From Planococcus antarcticus DSM 14505 (GTDB lineage Bacteria; Bacillota; Bacilli; Bacillales_A; Planococcaceae), in assembly GCF_001687565.2 (NCBI RefSeq), contig NZ_CP016534.2, positions 2,918,501 to 2,982,500 of the forward strand: a stretch of DNA of 64,000 nucleotides, read 5' to 3'. Both the position numbers and the translations under genes were made by a program. This document shows, piece by piece, positions 8,525 to 16,945 of this stretch. Under the pieces are notes generated by a model. That model made no database searches, had not been told where the DNA came from, and saw nothing but the letters and a program-made list of their open reading frames with translations. Numbering within the stretch: the stretch's first letter is position 1; the number at the start of each line of letters is the position of its first letter.

Positions 8525-9547
8525 TTAGTTATTCTCGATAGCACGGTAAACAAATGCAGTGTATTCTGCTCGCTTAGCATTGGCATTCGGCTGGAACGAT
8601 CCATCCTTATGTCCAGTCGCTACTCCATTTGCGGCTAAGGCATTAATGGAATTCTCAGCCCAGTGACCTTTGGTATCGGAGAAGGACTTTGTTGAAGACG
8701 AAGCTACACTTTTCAAATTATATGCCATTGTCAACAATTTGCTGATTTCTCCACGTGTAATAGATTCGTTCGGCGCAAAGTAACCAGACGAACGTCCGTT
8801 GACGATTCCTGCTTTTTTGACAGCGTTAATATTGCCGGCTGCCCAATGCGAAGCTGGAACATCTTTAAAAGTAGTCCCTTTAACTTGTTTCAGATCCAAT
8901 GCCCTTGCAATAATTGTCGCTGCTTCCGCTCTTGATACATGATCATTCGGTTTAAAGATACCACTGCCATTACCTGTGAGAATTCCGTCCAAAGTCAGGA
9001 CTTTGATCTCATTAGCTGCCCAAAATCGTTTCGGCACATCATAATACTGTCCAGCTGCAAGAGCTGGTTTTGATACAGGTGTCGCTTCGTTTTTAACTTC
9101 ACTCAAGCGGCGGGCACCCGTATACTTTGGAGCCCAATAAGAGTTGGTATTCAAATTGGCAATCGACACTCCGCTGCCTGAGGCAGAAATAAAATTGCCG
9201 TTACCGACGTAAATGCCTGCGTGTGAAATGCCTGGTTTGTATGTACCTGAGAAGAAAACCATATCGCCTTCTTTAAGATTGCTTTTGCTGACGCCAGTTC
9301 CTATTTTGTATTGTTCAGCAGAAGTCCGCGGAAGTGAAATATCAAAATTATTGAAAACATAGCGTAAATAGCCTGAACAATCAAAGCCTGATGGCGTTGT
9401 CCCTCCAAATTTATAAGGTGTTCCTGTAAATTTCTTAGCATATGTAGTTAATTCATTTGGTGTCGCTGCACTGGCTTCGGTGGCGTTGAATGGATTGGCT
9501 GATACTAATAGGACTGCAATGATTATGAGCATTAGACGTTTCTTCAC
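8525..9547 (-). CDS. Secreted NlpC/P60 D,L-endopeptidase with three SLH domains
   Basis: 340 residues from GTG at 9547, preferred over an upstream in-frame start at 9592 because GAAGAGGTG lies just before it and the signal peptide (KKRLMLIIIAVLLVSA) follows directly. The NlpC/P60 domain (about residues 33-145) has the catalytic Cys in FDCSGYLRYV and His in SHAGIYVG. Three SLH repeats (about 170-340) follow, each with the FKPN/TRAE pattern. It should cleave the D-Glu/meso-DAP or equivalent bond in wall peptides while attached to the surface. A WalR-type box lies about 115 bases upstream, consistent with control by the essential wall-stress two-component system. It is convergent with the protease gene. 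Confidence 0.92.
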   Translation of the reverse strand: MKKRLMLIIIAVLLVSANPFNATEASAATPNELTTYAKKFTGTPYKFGGTTPSGFDCSGYLRYVFNNFDISLPRTSAEQYKIGTGVSKSNLKEGDMVFFSGTYKPGISHAGIYVGNGNFISASGSGVSIANLNTNSYWAPKYTGARRLSEVKNEATPVSKPALAAGQYYDVPKRFWAANEIKVLTLDGILTGNGSGIFKPNDHVSRAEAATIIARALDLKQVKGTTFKDVPASHWAAGNINAVKKAGIVNGRSSGYFAPNESITRGEISKLLTMAYNLKSVASSSTKSFSDTKGHWAENSINALAANGVATGHKDGSFQPNANAKRAEYTAFVYRAIENN

Positions 9548-9609
9548 TTGGCACCTCTTCGTTTGGATTTCGGGATGGTGATCAGGCATCAACCGTTTTT
9601 ATCTTTTTT

Positions 9610-9615
9610 AGTATA
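9610..9615 (-). promoter_or_regulatory. Probable -10 element of the SLH NlpC/P60 gene
   Basis: TATACT on the minus strand, about 60 bases upstream of the GTG. No good -35 match at 17 bases, which would suit an activator-dependent promoter. Confidence 0.4.
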
Positions 9616-9654
9616 TTTTTGATTGTATCAGTAAAAACCACCATTTAATGTTAC

Positions 9655-9677
9655 GATTACATTACAATTATGTAACA
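9655..9677 (-). promoter_or_regulatory. WalR (YycF)-type binding site upstream of the NlpC/P60 gene
   Basis: On the minus strand TGTTAC-ATAAT-TGTAAT (9677-9661) fits the WalR consensus TGTWAH-N5-TGTWAH exactly. A third half-site CGTAAC (one mismatch) follows after another five bases, giving three half-sites at 11-base spacing. It lies upstream of the likely -10. WalR control of NlpC/P60 endopeptidases is established in Bacillus and Staphylococcus; control here is inference. Confidence 0.6.
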
Positions 9678-9894
9678 AGACCTATTTTAATGTTTAATTT
9701 TAGTAAATAAGGGAATATTATTGTTTATTTTTCTTCGGGACTAAATTTTTTTTAGATTGACGGAGTTTTTTCTGTTATGAAGTTGCATTCCTTTACCATC
9801 AAATACCGGTAGATTAACGATAGTGACCAGTACGTACTGGAGCGGCCAGCAACTGAAATCGCCTTTTACAGCAAACTTCAGTTTACACAGCCAT

Positions 9895-9936
9895 AAAAAA
9901 AGACCTTTTTGCACGTTGGCAAAAAGGTCTTTTTTT
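9895..9936. terminator. Terminator of the AGCS symporter gene (possibly bidirectional)
   Basis: Arms AAAAAAGACCTTTTTGC and GCAAAAAGGTCTTTTTT form a perfect stem with loop ACGTTG. The hairpin ends one base before the symporter stop codon and has T runs on both strands. Confidence 0.88.
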
Positions 9937-9937
9937 A

Positions 9938-11356
9938 TTATTCGTGTCGGCTTTCGCCTTCACCCCAGCACTCGGTGTTTTTCAAGCCAGGAATATTTTT
10001 TGCAAAGAATTCCGGATTCTTTCCAGCTTTGCGCTGATTTGTATAATCATTCAGTACCTTGAAGGCAGTTTTGCCGAGCAAGGCGATAACAACCAGATTG
10101 ATAACAGCCATGGAGCCCATGAACAGATCAGCCATATTCCAGACCAATTGAACTTGTGCCAATGCACCGAACATGACCATTGCCAAGACGCCAATGCGGT
10201 AAGCCGTTAGCCAACCACTATGGGCATTGATGAATTCGATATTCGTTTCACCGTAATAGTAGTTGCCGATGATGGAGCTAAATGCAAAGAACAAAATAGC
10301 AATTGCCAAGAAGTATGGTGCCCAGCTGCCAAGATGAACATTCAATGAAGCCTGTGTCAGCAGGATTCCCTCTTTTTCAGTGGTCGAATATAAGCCAGCC
10401 AGAATGATGATAAAGGCAGTCGCTGAACAGATTACGATGGTATCGAAGAAAACACCTAGACTTTGTACCAAGCCTTGCTTCGCTGGATGCGAAACGTTAG
10501 CAGTTGCTGCAGCGTTTGGTACAGAACCCATACCAGCTTCGTTTGAGAACAAACCACGACGGACACCTTGCATAATGGCCGCTCCGATTCCGCCGCCTAC
10601 TGCTTCTTCTAAGCCGAAAGCGCTTTTCACGATCAGGCTGAAGACAGCTGGAATTTCAGTGAAATTCATAATGACGATATACAATGCCACAAGGATGTAA
10701 ATAGTTGCCATAATCGGTACTACTATTTGTGTGACACTGGCAATCCGTTTGACCCCTCCGAAAATGACAATCGCTGTCAGCAGGACGAGACCTGCTCCAA
10801 CCGTCCAATCCGGAATATTGAAGACATCTTCGAATGATTGTGCAATGGTGTTTGATTGAACCGAGTTAAAGATAAACCCGAACGCCAGTGTCAGTAGAAT
10901 CGCGAAAACGATTCCCAGCTTGCGGTTACCGAGCGCTTTTTCCATGTAATAGGCTGGCCCACCTCGAAATTGCTCGCCGTCACGAACTTTATAGACCTGC
11001 GCCAATGTACTTTCGATAAAAGCTGTAGCCATCCCGATAATTGCGACCATCCACATCCAGAAGACCGCTCCCGGTCCCCCGATGGCAATCGCTAATGCGA
11101 CGCCAGTGATGTTGCCGGTTCCAACACGTGATGCAGTAGAGATGGTGAAGGCCTGGAAAGCGGATATACCGCTGTCTCCATCCTTTTTCTCAGTGATAAC
11201 GCGGAACATTTCGCCGAATAGACGAACTTGAACAAATTTCGTGCGAATTGTAAAGTACAGACCAAGACCCATCAGAAGTGCGATTAATATGTATGTCCAG
11301 AGTAAAGTATTGACGTGATCAACGAACCACGTGATTCCATCTAAAAAAGCATCCAT
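9938..11356 (-). CDS. alsT: Alanine or glycine:cation symporter (AGCS family, AlsT-like)
   Basis: 472 residues, about ten or eleven membrane segments. The motif region SAFQAFTISTASRVGTGNI (about residues 63-81), FWMWMVAIIGMATAFIESTLAQ, and GGPAYYME are hallmarks of the AGCS sodium/alanine-glycine symporters, which import small neutral amino acids (some members glutamine) with Na+ or H+. GGGGAG lies 8 bases before the ATG. It is monocistronic, with terminators on both sides. Substrate cannot be set from sequence alone; the AlsT name reflects family, not proven specificity. Its long leader (11357-11440) includes a small inverted repeat GGCAAAA/TTTTGCC at 11406-11424 of unknown significance. Confidence 0.88.
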   Translation of the reverse strand: MDAFLDGITWFVDHVNTLLWTYILIALLMGLGLYFTIRTKFVQVRLFGEMFRVITEKKDGDSGISAFQAFTISTASRVGTGNITGVALAIAIGGPGAVFWMWMVAIIGMATAFIESTLAQVYKVRDGEQFRGGPAYYMEKALGNRKLGIVFAILLTLAFGFIFNSVQSNTIAQSFEDVFNIPDWTVGAGLVLLTAIVIFGGVKRIASVTQIVVPIMATIYILVALYIVIMNFTEIPAVFSLIVKSAFGLEEAVGGGIGAAIMQGVRRGLFSNEAGMGSVPNAAATANVSHPAKQGLVQSLGVFFDTIVICSATAFIIILAGLYSTTEKEGILLTQASLNVHLGSWAPYFLAIAILFFAFSSIIGNYYYGETNIEFINAHSGWLTAYRIGVLAMVMFGALAQVQLVWNMADLFMGSMAVINLVVIALLGKTAFKVLNDYTNQRKAGKNPEFFAKNIPGLKNTECWGEGESRHE

Positions 11357-11440
11357 TCAATTTCTCCCCTTTTTGTAAAATTATTAACAATACCCTGTTT
11401 CCAGTGGCAAAAAACACCTTTTGCCATCAGATATAAAAAT

Positions 11441-11465
11441 GAGACCCTCTGTAGAAGAGGGTCTC
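11441..11465 (-). terminator. Intrinsic terminator of the M20 amidohydrolase gene
   Basis: On the minus strand GAGACCCTCTT-CTAC-AGAGGGTCTC followed by ATTTTTAT, downstream of the 11551 stop. Confidence 0.85.
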
Positions 11466-11550
11466 GGATATCGGCTCCCCCTATCATAACATCTGATTAA
11501 AGGTGGCAAGAATTTTTAGTGTTTTAAGTTATTTCCCGGGGAATAATAAA

Positions 11551-12642
11551 TTAGATAGATTTTACTGTGTTCGCCAAAACACGAGCACCCATATCGAGTG
11601 CTTTATGGTTAAAGCTCATATCCGGGTGATGAAGCCCAGGTGACAAATCCGCACCGATGCCGATCATCGCTGCATGCAACTCCGGTTTTCGGATTGTATA
11701 GAAGTGAAAATCGTCCGCACCCGTTGTCTGGATCGGCGGTGCAGTCGATTCATCCCCAAGCGTTTTGCGAATGGCGGCATCCGCAATCTGCATAGCGGTG
11801 TCTGATACTTCTGCCGCTGGTGTGTAGTCGGTCCATTCGAAGGTGATCTCGACATCGTGCAATTTGGCGATCGCTATTAAACCATCCTCGATTTTTTGCT
11901 GAAGTTCCTTCATCAGTTCATTCGACTGCGAACGGACATCCATGGCAAACTTCGCACTTCCCGGAATGATATTGAGGCTGTCCCCACCGGTCTGGATATG
12001 CGTCAGTTTTGCAGAATACGACTCAAATGGTGAAAAATAAATCGATTTCACAAACTGGTGAATTGCCGCAATCGCATCGATGGCGTTTTTTCCTTGATGC
12101 GGACGGGCTCCGTGGGCATCCACTCCGGTGATTTTCCCTCTCAGGAAAATGCCTGATCCGTGATAGAGTGCAGGTGTCACCTGGCCAAACGGCAATTCCT
12201 CGATGGGACGCAAATGCACACCGTATAAGTGTGACACTCCGTCGATTGCCCCCCGCTCGATCATCGACAGTGAACCGTTGCCCAGCTCTTCTGCTGGCTG
12301 GAAAATAAAACGCACACGTTTCGTCAATGTTTCATCTTTTAAGTACAGCAACGCGCCGAGCACCATGGCCATATTGGCATCGTGACCGCAAGAATGATTG
12401 GCCTGCAATTTGCCGTCCACTTCCTGCCAGAGCGCATCAATGTCCGCACGTACCGCCACCACTTCCGGTCCATCGCCAATTTCCGCAATCACCCCGGTGA
12501 CATCCGGAAACGTATGATGTTGAATTCCGAGCTCTGTCATAATTTCCACCAGTTTCTTAGTGGTCTCCACCTCTTTCCAACTGACTTCTGGATGGCTGTG
12601 GAAATGGTTGAAGTAATCAAGTATTCGCTGTTCAATGTCCAT
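11551..12642 (-). CDS. M20D-family N-acyl-amino acid amidohydrolase/peptidase
   Basis: 363 residues from ATG 12642, chosen because AAAGGAG lies 8 bases before it; a longer reading frame to 12858 would overlap the NERD gene and has no start signals. Motifs: RADIDALWQEVDG (about 67-79), SCGHDANMAM with metal-binding Cys/His (about 87-96), QPAEELGNGS with the catalytic Glu pair (about 121-130), YGVHLRP, and TGGDSLNIIPGSA in the lid domain. The family hydrolyses N-acyl or amide bonds of amino acids and related compounds with a binuclear metal centre. The exact substrate is unknown. It lies downstream of the NERD-domain gene on the same strand, separated by about 160 bases. Confidence 0.85.
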   Translation of the reverse strand: MDIEQRILDYFNHFHSHPEVSWKEVETTKKLVEIMTELGIQHHTFPDVTGVIAEIGDGPEVVAVRADIDALWQEVDGKLQANHSCGHDANMAMVLGALLYLKDETLTKRVRFIFQPAEELGNGSLSMIERGAIDGVSHLYGVHLRPIEELPFGQVTPALYHGSGIFLRGKITGVDAHGARPHQGKNAIDAIAAIHQFVKSIYFSPFESYSAKLTHIQTGGDSLNIIPGSAKFAMDVRSQSNELMKELQQKIEDGLIAIAKLHDVEITFEWTDYTPAAEVSDTAMQIADAAIRKTLGDESTAPPIQTTGADDFHFYTIRKPELHAAMIGIGADLSPGLHHPDMSFNHKALDMGARVLANTVKSI

Positions 12643-12806
12643 GTACTTGTCTCCTTTGTCTAAGAAATTCAATACGATAGTTTGATTGTACACGAGGGGA
12701 GAGGAGATTTGTGAAGAAATGGTTGAATGATGGGATGTGTGCTGCGTTTTACCCGGGTGTTTGCGAATGAAACCAGAAATCTCATCGTTGAGACAAAAAT
12801 TTGTCT

Positions 12807-13754
12807 TTACTGTTGCTGAATATAGTGGCGATACCGCCGGCTGCCGACCGGCTGACAACCACTTTTGATGAGGAAATGCTTAGCTGTGTCGAGACTCTTC
12901 AATCCAATAAACTCACAGCATTCAGCTGTATTGATGGACGATTTTATTAGCATAAACCAGTCATTGAGCGCTTCTGAATGTGCGTTTCTGCTAATCAAAC
13001 GACATATCTCACATTCCCATGCCACTTTCGTCCTTTCCATTTTCCCAAGATGGCAGCGTGGACAAAAGACGCCGGGTTCGATTTCAGAGAGTTCAATTTG
13101 AAATTTAGGTGCTAGTGGAAATGACTGATAATCCTGATGAGCATTCAGGAATGTTTGGCCAAGGCGATGGAGTTCTTCTATAGAAAGAATTGGATTCGGC
13201 AGTTTCATCTCCGATAAATAGAAATTGACTTCTCCTGCCGAGAGAACCCGAGCAGCGTGCGGCGCGTCTTCCACAATTTGCGACGGATGCGCGATCACGA
13301 TGATGCTTGCGATCGGCACAGGACATCCGGTAGTTTTCAAAAACGCCTGCATTTGCATTGTTGCATCATTCATTTGTGTAATCGGGCTTTTATAGCTTTT
13401 GATTTTGCCGTCCGCAAGAACTGGATGCAGCGCGCTCGGATTTTGTTTGAATTGAAGTTTGCCTGTAATATTTTTGACTTCTAGCAAAAATACACAGCTC
13501 TGTGTGAGCACCAGGGTGTCCACCTGGATATTGAACGGAGTTGGCAATGAATAATCCTGGAGAATCAAATGCGCATATGGCGGATCGAAACATTCTAACG
13601 CTCCATCCAAGCGAACTTCTCCGCCATATCCGGCTTTCGCATGATTGAGGTTATTTTTTACCGCCGACTTTTTTGGGTGATTTGGCGATAACCTTTTCAA
13701 AAAAGCTTCATAGCCCGCAATCTTTACTGGTTTTTCACGGTGTTTGATAATCAT
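12807..13754 (-). CDS. NERD (nuclease-related) domain protein with zinc ribbon
   Basis: 315 residues. The NERD domain (about residues 40-160) shows the GYGGEVRLDG start motif, an NIQVDTLVLTQ strand and the LLEVKNITGKLQF segment that carries the predicted metal-binding Glu and Lys of the restriction-endonuclease-like fold. The C-terminal part (about 230-260) contains CPRCHLGKMERTK followed by CEIC, a four-cysteine zinc ribbon. NERD proteins are predicted DNA-processing enzymes of mostly unknown role; no helicase or kinase fusion is present. An excellent ribosome site (AAAGGAGGAG) precedes the ATG. It is not close to any phage or defence gene, so a housekeeping or stress role is as likely as defence. 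Confidence 0.82.
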   Translation of the reverse strand: MIIKHREKPVKIAGYEAFLKRLSPNHPKKSAVKNNLNHAKAGYGGEVRLDGALECFDPPYAHLILQDYSLPTPFNIQVDTLVLTQSCVFLLEVKNITGKLQFKQNPSALHPVLADGKIKSYKSPITQMNDATMQMQAFLKTTGCPVPIASIIVIAHPSQIVEDAPHAARVLSAGEVNFYLSEMKLPNPILSIEELHRLGQTFLNAHQDYQSFPLAPKFQIELSEIEPGVFCPRCHLGKMERTKVAWECEICRLISRNAHSEALNDWFMLIKSSINTAECCEFIGLKSLDTAKHFLIKSGCQPVGSRRYRHYIQQQ

Positions 13755-14186
13755 GAAACTCCTCCTTTTATTATTAGTTTAACAGGATTTTTTATTAATT
13801 ACCATTTATACCCAAACCTCATATTTAGGGGCTCTATATCTTCCGAATATGAGATTTGAGCTGTCTTTATGGGTAGCCGGGTTTACATATATGCGACTCG
13901 CATCTTTTGGTTATAAATTTTTGATTGTCGTGAGAAGTATTGTGGTTGCTGCATGAAGCTTTTCCGGTGCAAGGTGAACTTTCGCACATCGCTCGCTTCC
14001 TATCTCACTCTCACACGTCTCTACATGAATTTCTCCATCGTCTACATCAGTTTTTCAGACTCCCATCCGAACTTTCGTCATCTCTAAGTGTCTTATCGTT
14101 TATTATCGATGGCACTCCCTACAAACCCTTTAAACACTTATAGGACAAGCCCCAAAAGCGATTTCACATGCGAAAAGCCATAAACC
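13755..14186. other. Gene-free region with dispersed repeat
   Basis: About 430 bases between the rocB terminator and the NERD gene start. No supported gene. It holds a family A repeat (13.94-14.09 kb) and presumably the NERD gene promoter. Confidence 0.5.
13940..14092 (+). repeat. Dispersed intergenic repeat, family A (copy 2)
   Basis: Begins TGTGGTTGCTGCATGAAGCT, closely matching the minus strand at 25.94 kb (TGGGTTGCTACATGAAG), and later contains GTCTCTACATGAATTTCTCC and TCTACATCAGTTTTTC, further degenerate units of the same pattern. Confidence 0.5.
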
Positions 14187-14214
14187 AAAAAAGCCGCCTT
14201 AATGGCGGCTTTTT
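14187..14214 (-). terminator. Terminator overlapping the rocB stop codon
   Basis: Arms AAAAAAGCCGCC and GGCGGCTTTTT flank a 5-base loop that contains the rocB TAA stop (14199-14201). Translation to the stop would cover half of the hairpin. Confidence 0.8.
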
Positions 14215-15812
14215 ACGGGTATGGACAAGATCATTTCTTCTAACAGGATGGGCATTTCTTCAAATGTGTTTTTGATGTGCAGACGCTCGGTGCGTTTATG
14301 GGCGTCTTTGCCGTACGGACCAACGTTCAGGACGGGAGCGGTCAGCTGCTTCATTGCCTGGAACGGGATGCTGTAGGGATCGCCGTAGACGGGCGTGTTG
14401 TTTTCATAGGTAATCCAACCACCGTTTTGATCGTTGTAGTTAACATAGCTCAGATCTGAGATGCCGTTAAAATAATGCCCTTGCTCGATGTCTAGATTGA
14501 ATTTTTCTTTTGCGTTGGCTGTAACTTGCTGGACGCATAGCTTGACCAGCTCGTTTTCGGACGAGTTGACGGACGGGTAATAAGGCGGCGCGTACATCAG
14601 CACCATGGCAGGCGTCAACTCCTGGCAGTTAATAAGTAGGATATCTGTCACATGCATAGATTTTTCCCGGACATCCCATTCGGGGTGCATCAAGGTATCG
14701 CGCAACAGATCGGTGATGTAGTCATGGCCGAATTTATTGCGCGCGTAGTCCAACAGCTTTTCGTAGCGCATGACGTTGATGCTACCGACCGGCTGAATGT
14801 TTTCGCGTTCGCACATGGCGTAGTAATCGCGCTCGCAATGGGCCGCTGCTTCTTTAGCGACGTTTTCGAAAATCTGGAACACTTCTTCGGCGTCACGTTC
14901 CATGGTAAAGACATTGTACATGGCAGAAGTGCGATAAGGCGTCTGTGCCGAGTAGTCCAGTTTCATATCACGTTGCATCAGGGTTACCGGCAAAGGAGTT
15001 GTTTCTCCATAAACGACTTCCTTGAAGCTTGAATTCCATTCCATGCGATGCGTCAGATAGGTCGAGATATAACTTGAAGTGATGCCAGACAGGGGTTCCC
15101 CAGCGTGAGTCTCTTTGCCATAGAACAAAGCGGATGGCATGATTTTACCGATTGATCCGGTATAGACATAATGAGCCTTGTCTCCGGGCTTCATTGCAAA
15201 AACAGGTTCTCCGTTAAGGAACAGGATGTATTCCAGTCCATGCTCGCGCTCAAGGTCGAGCAGCTTGGCTACGCCATAGCGCATACCTGCCGAGTTGACT
15301 TCTTCATCCGGAACCGTCATCAGTAACAGATTGATCGGCCATTCTTCAATTGAAGCTTTTTCAATCAACGCCATGTGCAGCGCGAGCCCTGCTTTCATGT
15401 CCATGGTGCCGCGTCCGAACAGGTATTCATCAGAATCAAGATCGCTTAACGTATCTGCGTCGAGTTCGTCGCGAATTAGCTTAAAAGCTTCCGCCAGCTT
15501 ATAGGGGCTGAATGCCAAAGGTTCCAGATCTCCATATTCTCCTGTATGAACGGTGTCGAAATGGCTGATGAGGACGATGGTGTCCACAGCTTCCGGGTGT
15601 TTATAGAGAGCTGTTACGTTTTGCCGCTCCCAGTTCACTTCACCCAAACCAATATATTCAGGATGTTCTTGGAAATACGGAAGCTCCATGAGTTTATCTG
15701 TCAGCTTATAGGCAAACTCTACTTCTCCATCGGTCAAGGTCAGGCTTTTCCAACTGACAAGTTCACACAATAATTCCTGCAATTTCTCTGGCGTCCCCCA
15801 TAATGTGGTCAC
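14199..15812 (-). CDS. rocB: RocB-like M20 family hydrolase (arginine utilisation)
   Basis: 537 residues, long for an M20 peptidase but matching RocB of Bacillus. Visible M20 features: ISHFDTVHTGEYGDL (metal-binding His/Asp, about residues 103-117), FGRGTMDMKAGLALHM (about 150-165), and TVPDEEVNSAGMRYG with the catalytic Glu pair. GTG at 15812 is preceded by AAAGGAG at 9 bases. A TATAAT on the minus strand (15857-15862) may be the promoter -10. RocB is encoded with arginine degradation genes in B. subtilis, but its exact reaction is unresolved. Here it stands alone with no rocA, rocC or rocF in the window, so a role in arginine use is inference from family only. Confidence 0.82.
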   Translation of the reverse strand: MTTLWGTPEKLQELLCELVSWKSLTLTDGEVEFAYKLTDKLMELPYFQEHPEYIGLGEVNWERQNVTALYKHPEAVDTIVLISHFDTVHTGEYGDLEPLAFSPYKLAEAFKLIRDELDADTLSDLDSDEYLFGRGTMDMKAGLALHMALIEKASIEEWPINLLLMTVPDEEVNSAGMRYGVAKLLDLEREHGLEYILFLNGEPVFAMKPGDKAHYVYTGSIGKIMPSALFYGKETHAGEPLSGITSSYISTYLTHRMEWNSSFKEVVYGETTPLPVTLMQRDMKLDYSAQTPYRTSAMYNVFTMERDAEEVFQIFENVAKEAAAHCERDYYAMCERENIQPVGSINVMRYEKLLDYARNKFGHDYITDLLRDTLMHPEWDVREKSMHVTDILLINCQELTPAMVLMYAPPYYPSVNSSENELVKLCVQQVTANAKEKFNLDIEQGHYFNGISDLSYVNYNDQNGGWITYENNTPVYGDPYSIPFQAMKQLTAPVLNVGPYGKDAHKRTERLHIKNTFEEMPILLEEMILSIPVKSRH

Positions 15813-15950
15813 GGTTCTTCACTCCTTTAGTTGTTCAAACTGTCTAACTTTCTTCTATTATAATAAACTTGCTGCTAAACAAAAAGAATATGCTTGAAAG
15901 ATTCCTACGTTCGCCGCAGCTTCCAAGATTGGGACAATAAGAAAAACAGC

Positions 15951-16865
15951 TCATTGGGAAAGCCGTTTTCTGCGTTTCTTCAAGAGATCCTCTGCGGCTC
16001 CGGAGCCGAATAGCACACCGATGACAATCAATACCAATCCGTAGATATGGCCGGGGGTGATCTGTTCATTTAAAATCACGCTGGCACCCACTAAAGAGAA
16101 TAAGGTGTTGAGGTTCATGAAAATAGCGGCTTTGGTCGGTCCCGCCTGTCCGATTGAGTAATTATAGAGCATATGGCCGACTGCTGTTCCGAGCATAGCC
16201 GAAAATAAGAAAGCAATCCAAAAAGAGAAAGGAACTGTTGCGAAAGCCTGGATTTCACCGGGCTCTTGTATAAGTGAAATGATGAACAGCACCAACGCGC
16301 CCGTGACAAACATATAGCCCGTCAATAGGCGCGGATCCAGAGAACGCGCTGCATTGGCGATGACGATATAGCTCAACACTTGTGCCAAAATCGAGATGAA
16401 GACGAAGATGTCACCGACGTTCAATCCTGCAGCGGCACCATTTCCTACCATTACCGTGGCGGCTACACCCGCAAATCCGACCACGACGCCGAGCCATTGC
16501 AGGTTAGATGGATAGTTGCGCATGATCAGCGATACCAGTACCGCTGTCAACATAGGTCCCGTACCCAGAATCAGTCCTGCATTCGAACCTGTTGTCAGAG
16601 ACAAGCCGTTCGACAGGAAATAATGGTGTCCGACAACATTAAGCAGCGAACCGAGAAAGATAAATTTCCAATCACTTTTGGCTGGCCATCGCAGCATTCT
16701 GAAGCTTGCCAGGATCCCCATGACTGACAATCCGGCCAACAAAATACGGAATGCCGTCAACGTCACAGGGTCTACAAATTCCACCATATATTTAACAGTG
16801 GCTAGGTTAAAGCCCCAAACAATCATCACAGCCGTCAGGATGCCGTAAATTTTCCACTGAGTCAA
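15951..16865 (-). CDS. EamA/DMT-family transporter
   Basis: 304 residues with ten predicted membrane helices arranged as two EamA repeats (about residues 10-140 and 152-292), the drug/metabolite transporter superfamily pattern. These usually export amino acids, metabolites or drugs. The C-terminus ends in a basic tail (KKRRKRLSQ). Start is TTG 16865 with AGAAGG about 9 bases before; there is no better ATG nearby at the same helix start. It is downstream of panF on the same strand with about 80 bases between them. No substrate can be assigned. Confidence 0.85.
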   Translation of the reverse strand: MTQWKIYGILTAVMIVWGFNLATVKYMVEFVDPVTLTAFRILLAGLSVMGILASFRMLRWPAKSDWKFIFLGSLLNVVGHHYFLSNGLSLTTGSNAGLILGTGPMLTAVLVSLIMRNYPSNLQWLGVVVGFAGVAATVMVGNGAAAGLNVGDIFVFISILAQVLSYIVIANAARSLDPRLLTGYMFVTGALVLFIISLIQEPGEIQAFATVPFSFWIAFLFSAMLGTAVGHMLYNYSIGQAGPTKAAIFMNLNTLFSLVGASVILNEQITPGHIYGLVLIVIGVLFGSGAAEDLLKKRRKRLSQ

Positions 16866-16945
16866 TGTCGAAGACCTTCTTTCATCTATCTGAATATAAG
16901 CATTTATTTTACCGCTGTTTCTGGCATCTGTAAACGTCCGATAAT

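Noticed and set aside
12659-12858. 72-codon N-terminal extension of the M20 amidohydrolase
   Set aside because: It would overlap the NERD gene and contains no start signal; the ATG at 12642 has AAAGGAG and aligns with the family start.
13940-14143. 67-codon plus-strand frame
   Set aside because: Lies in a degenerate repeat whose other copies do not keep the frame.
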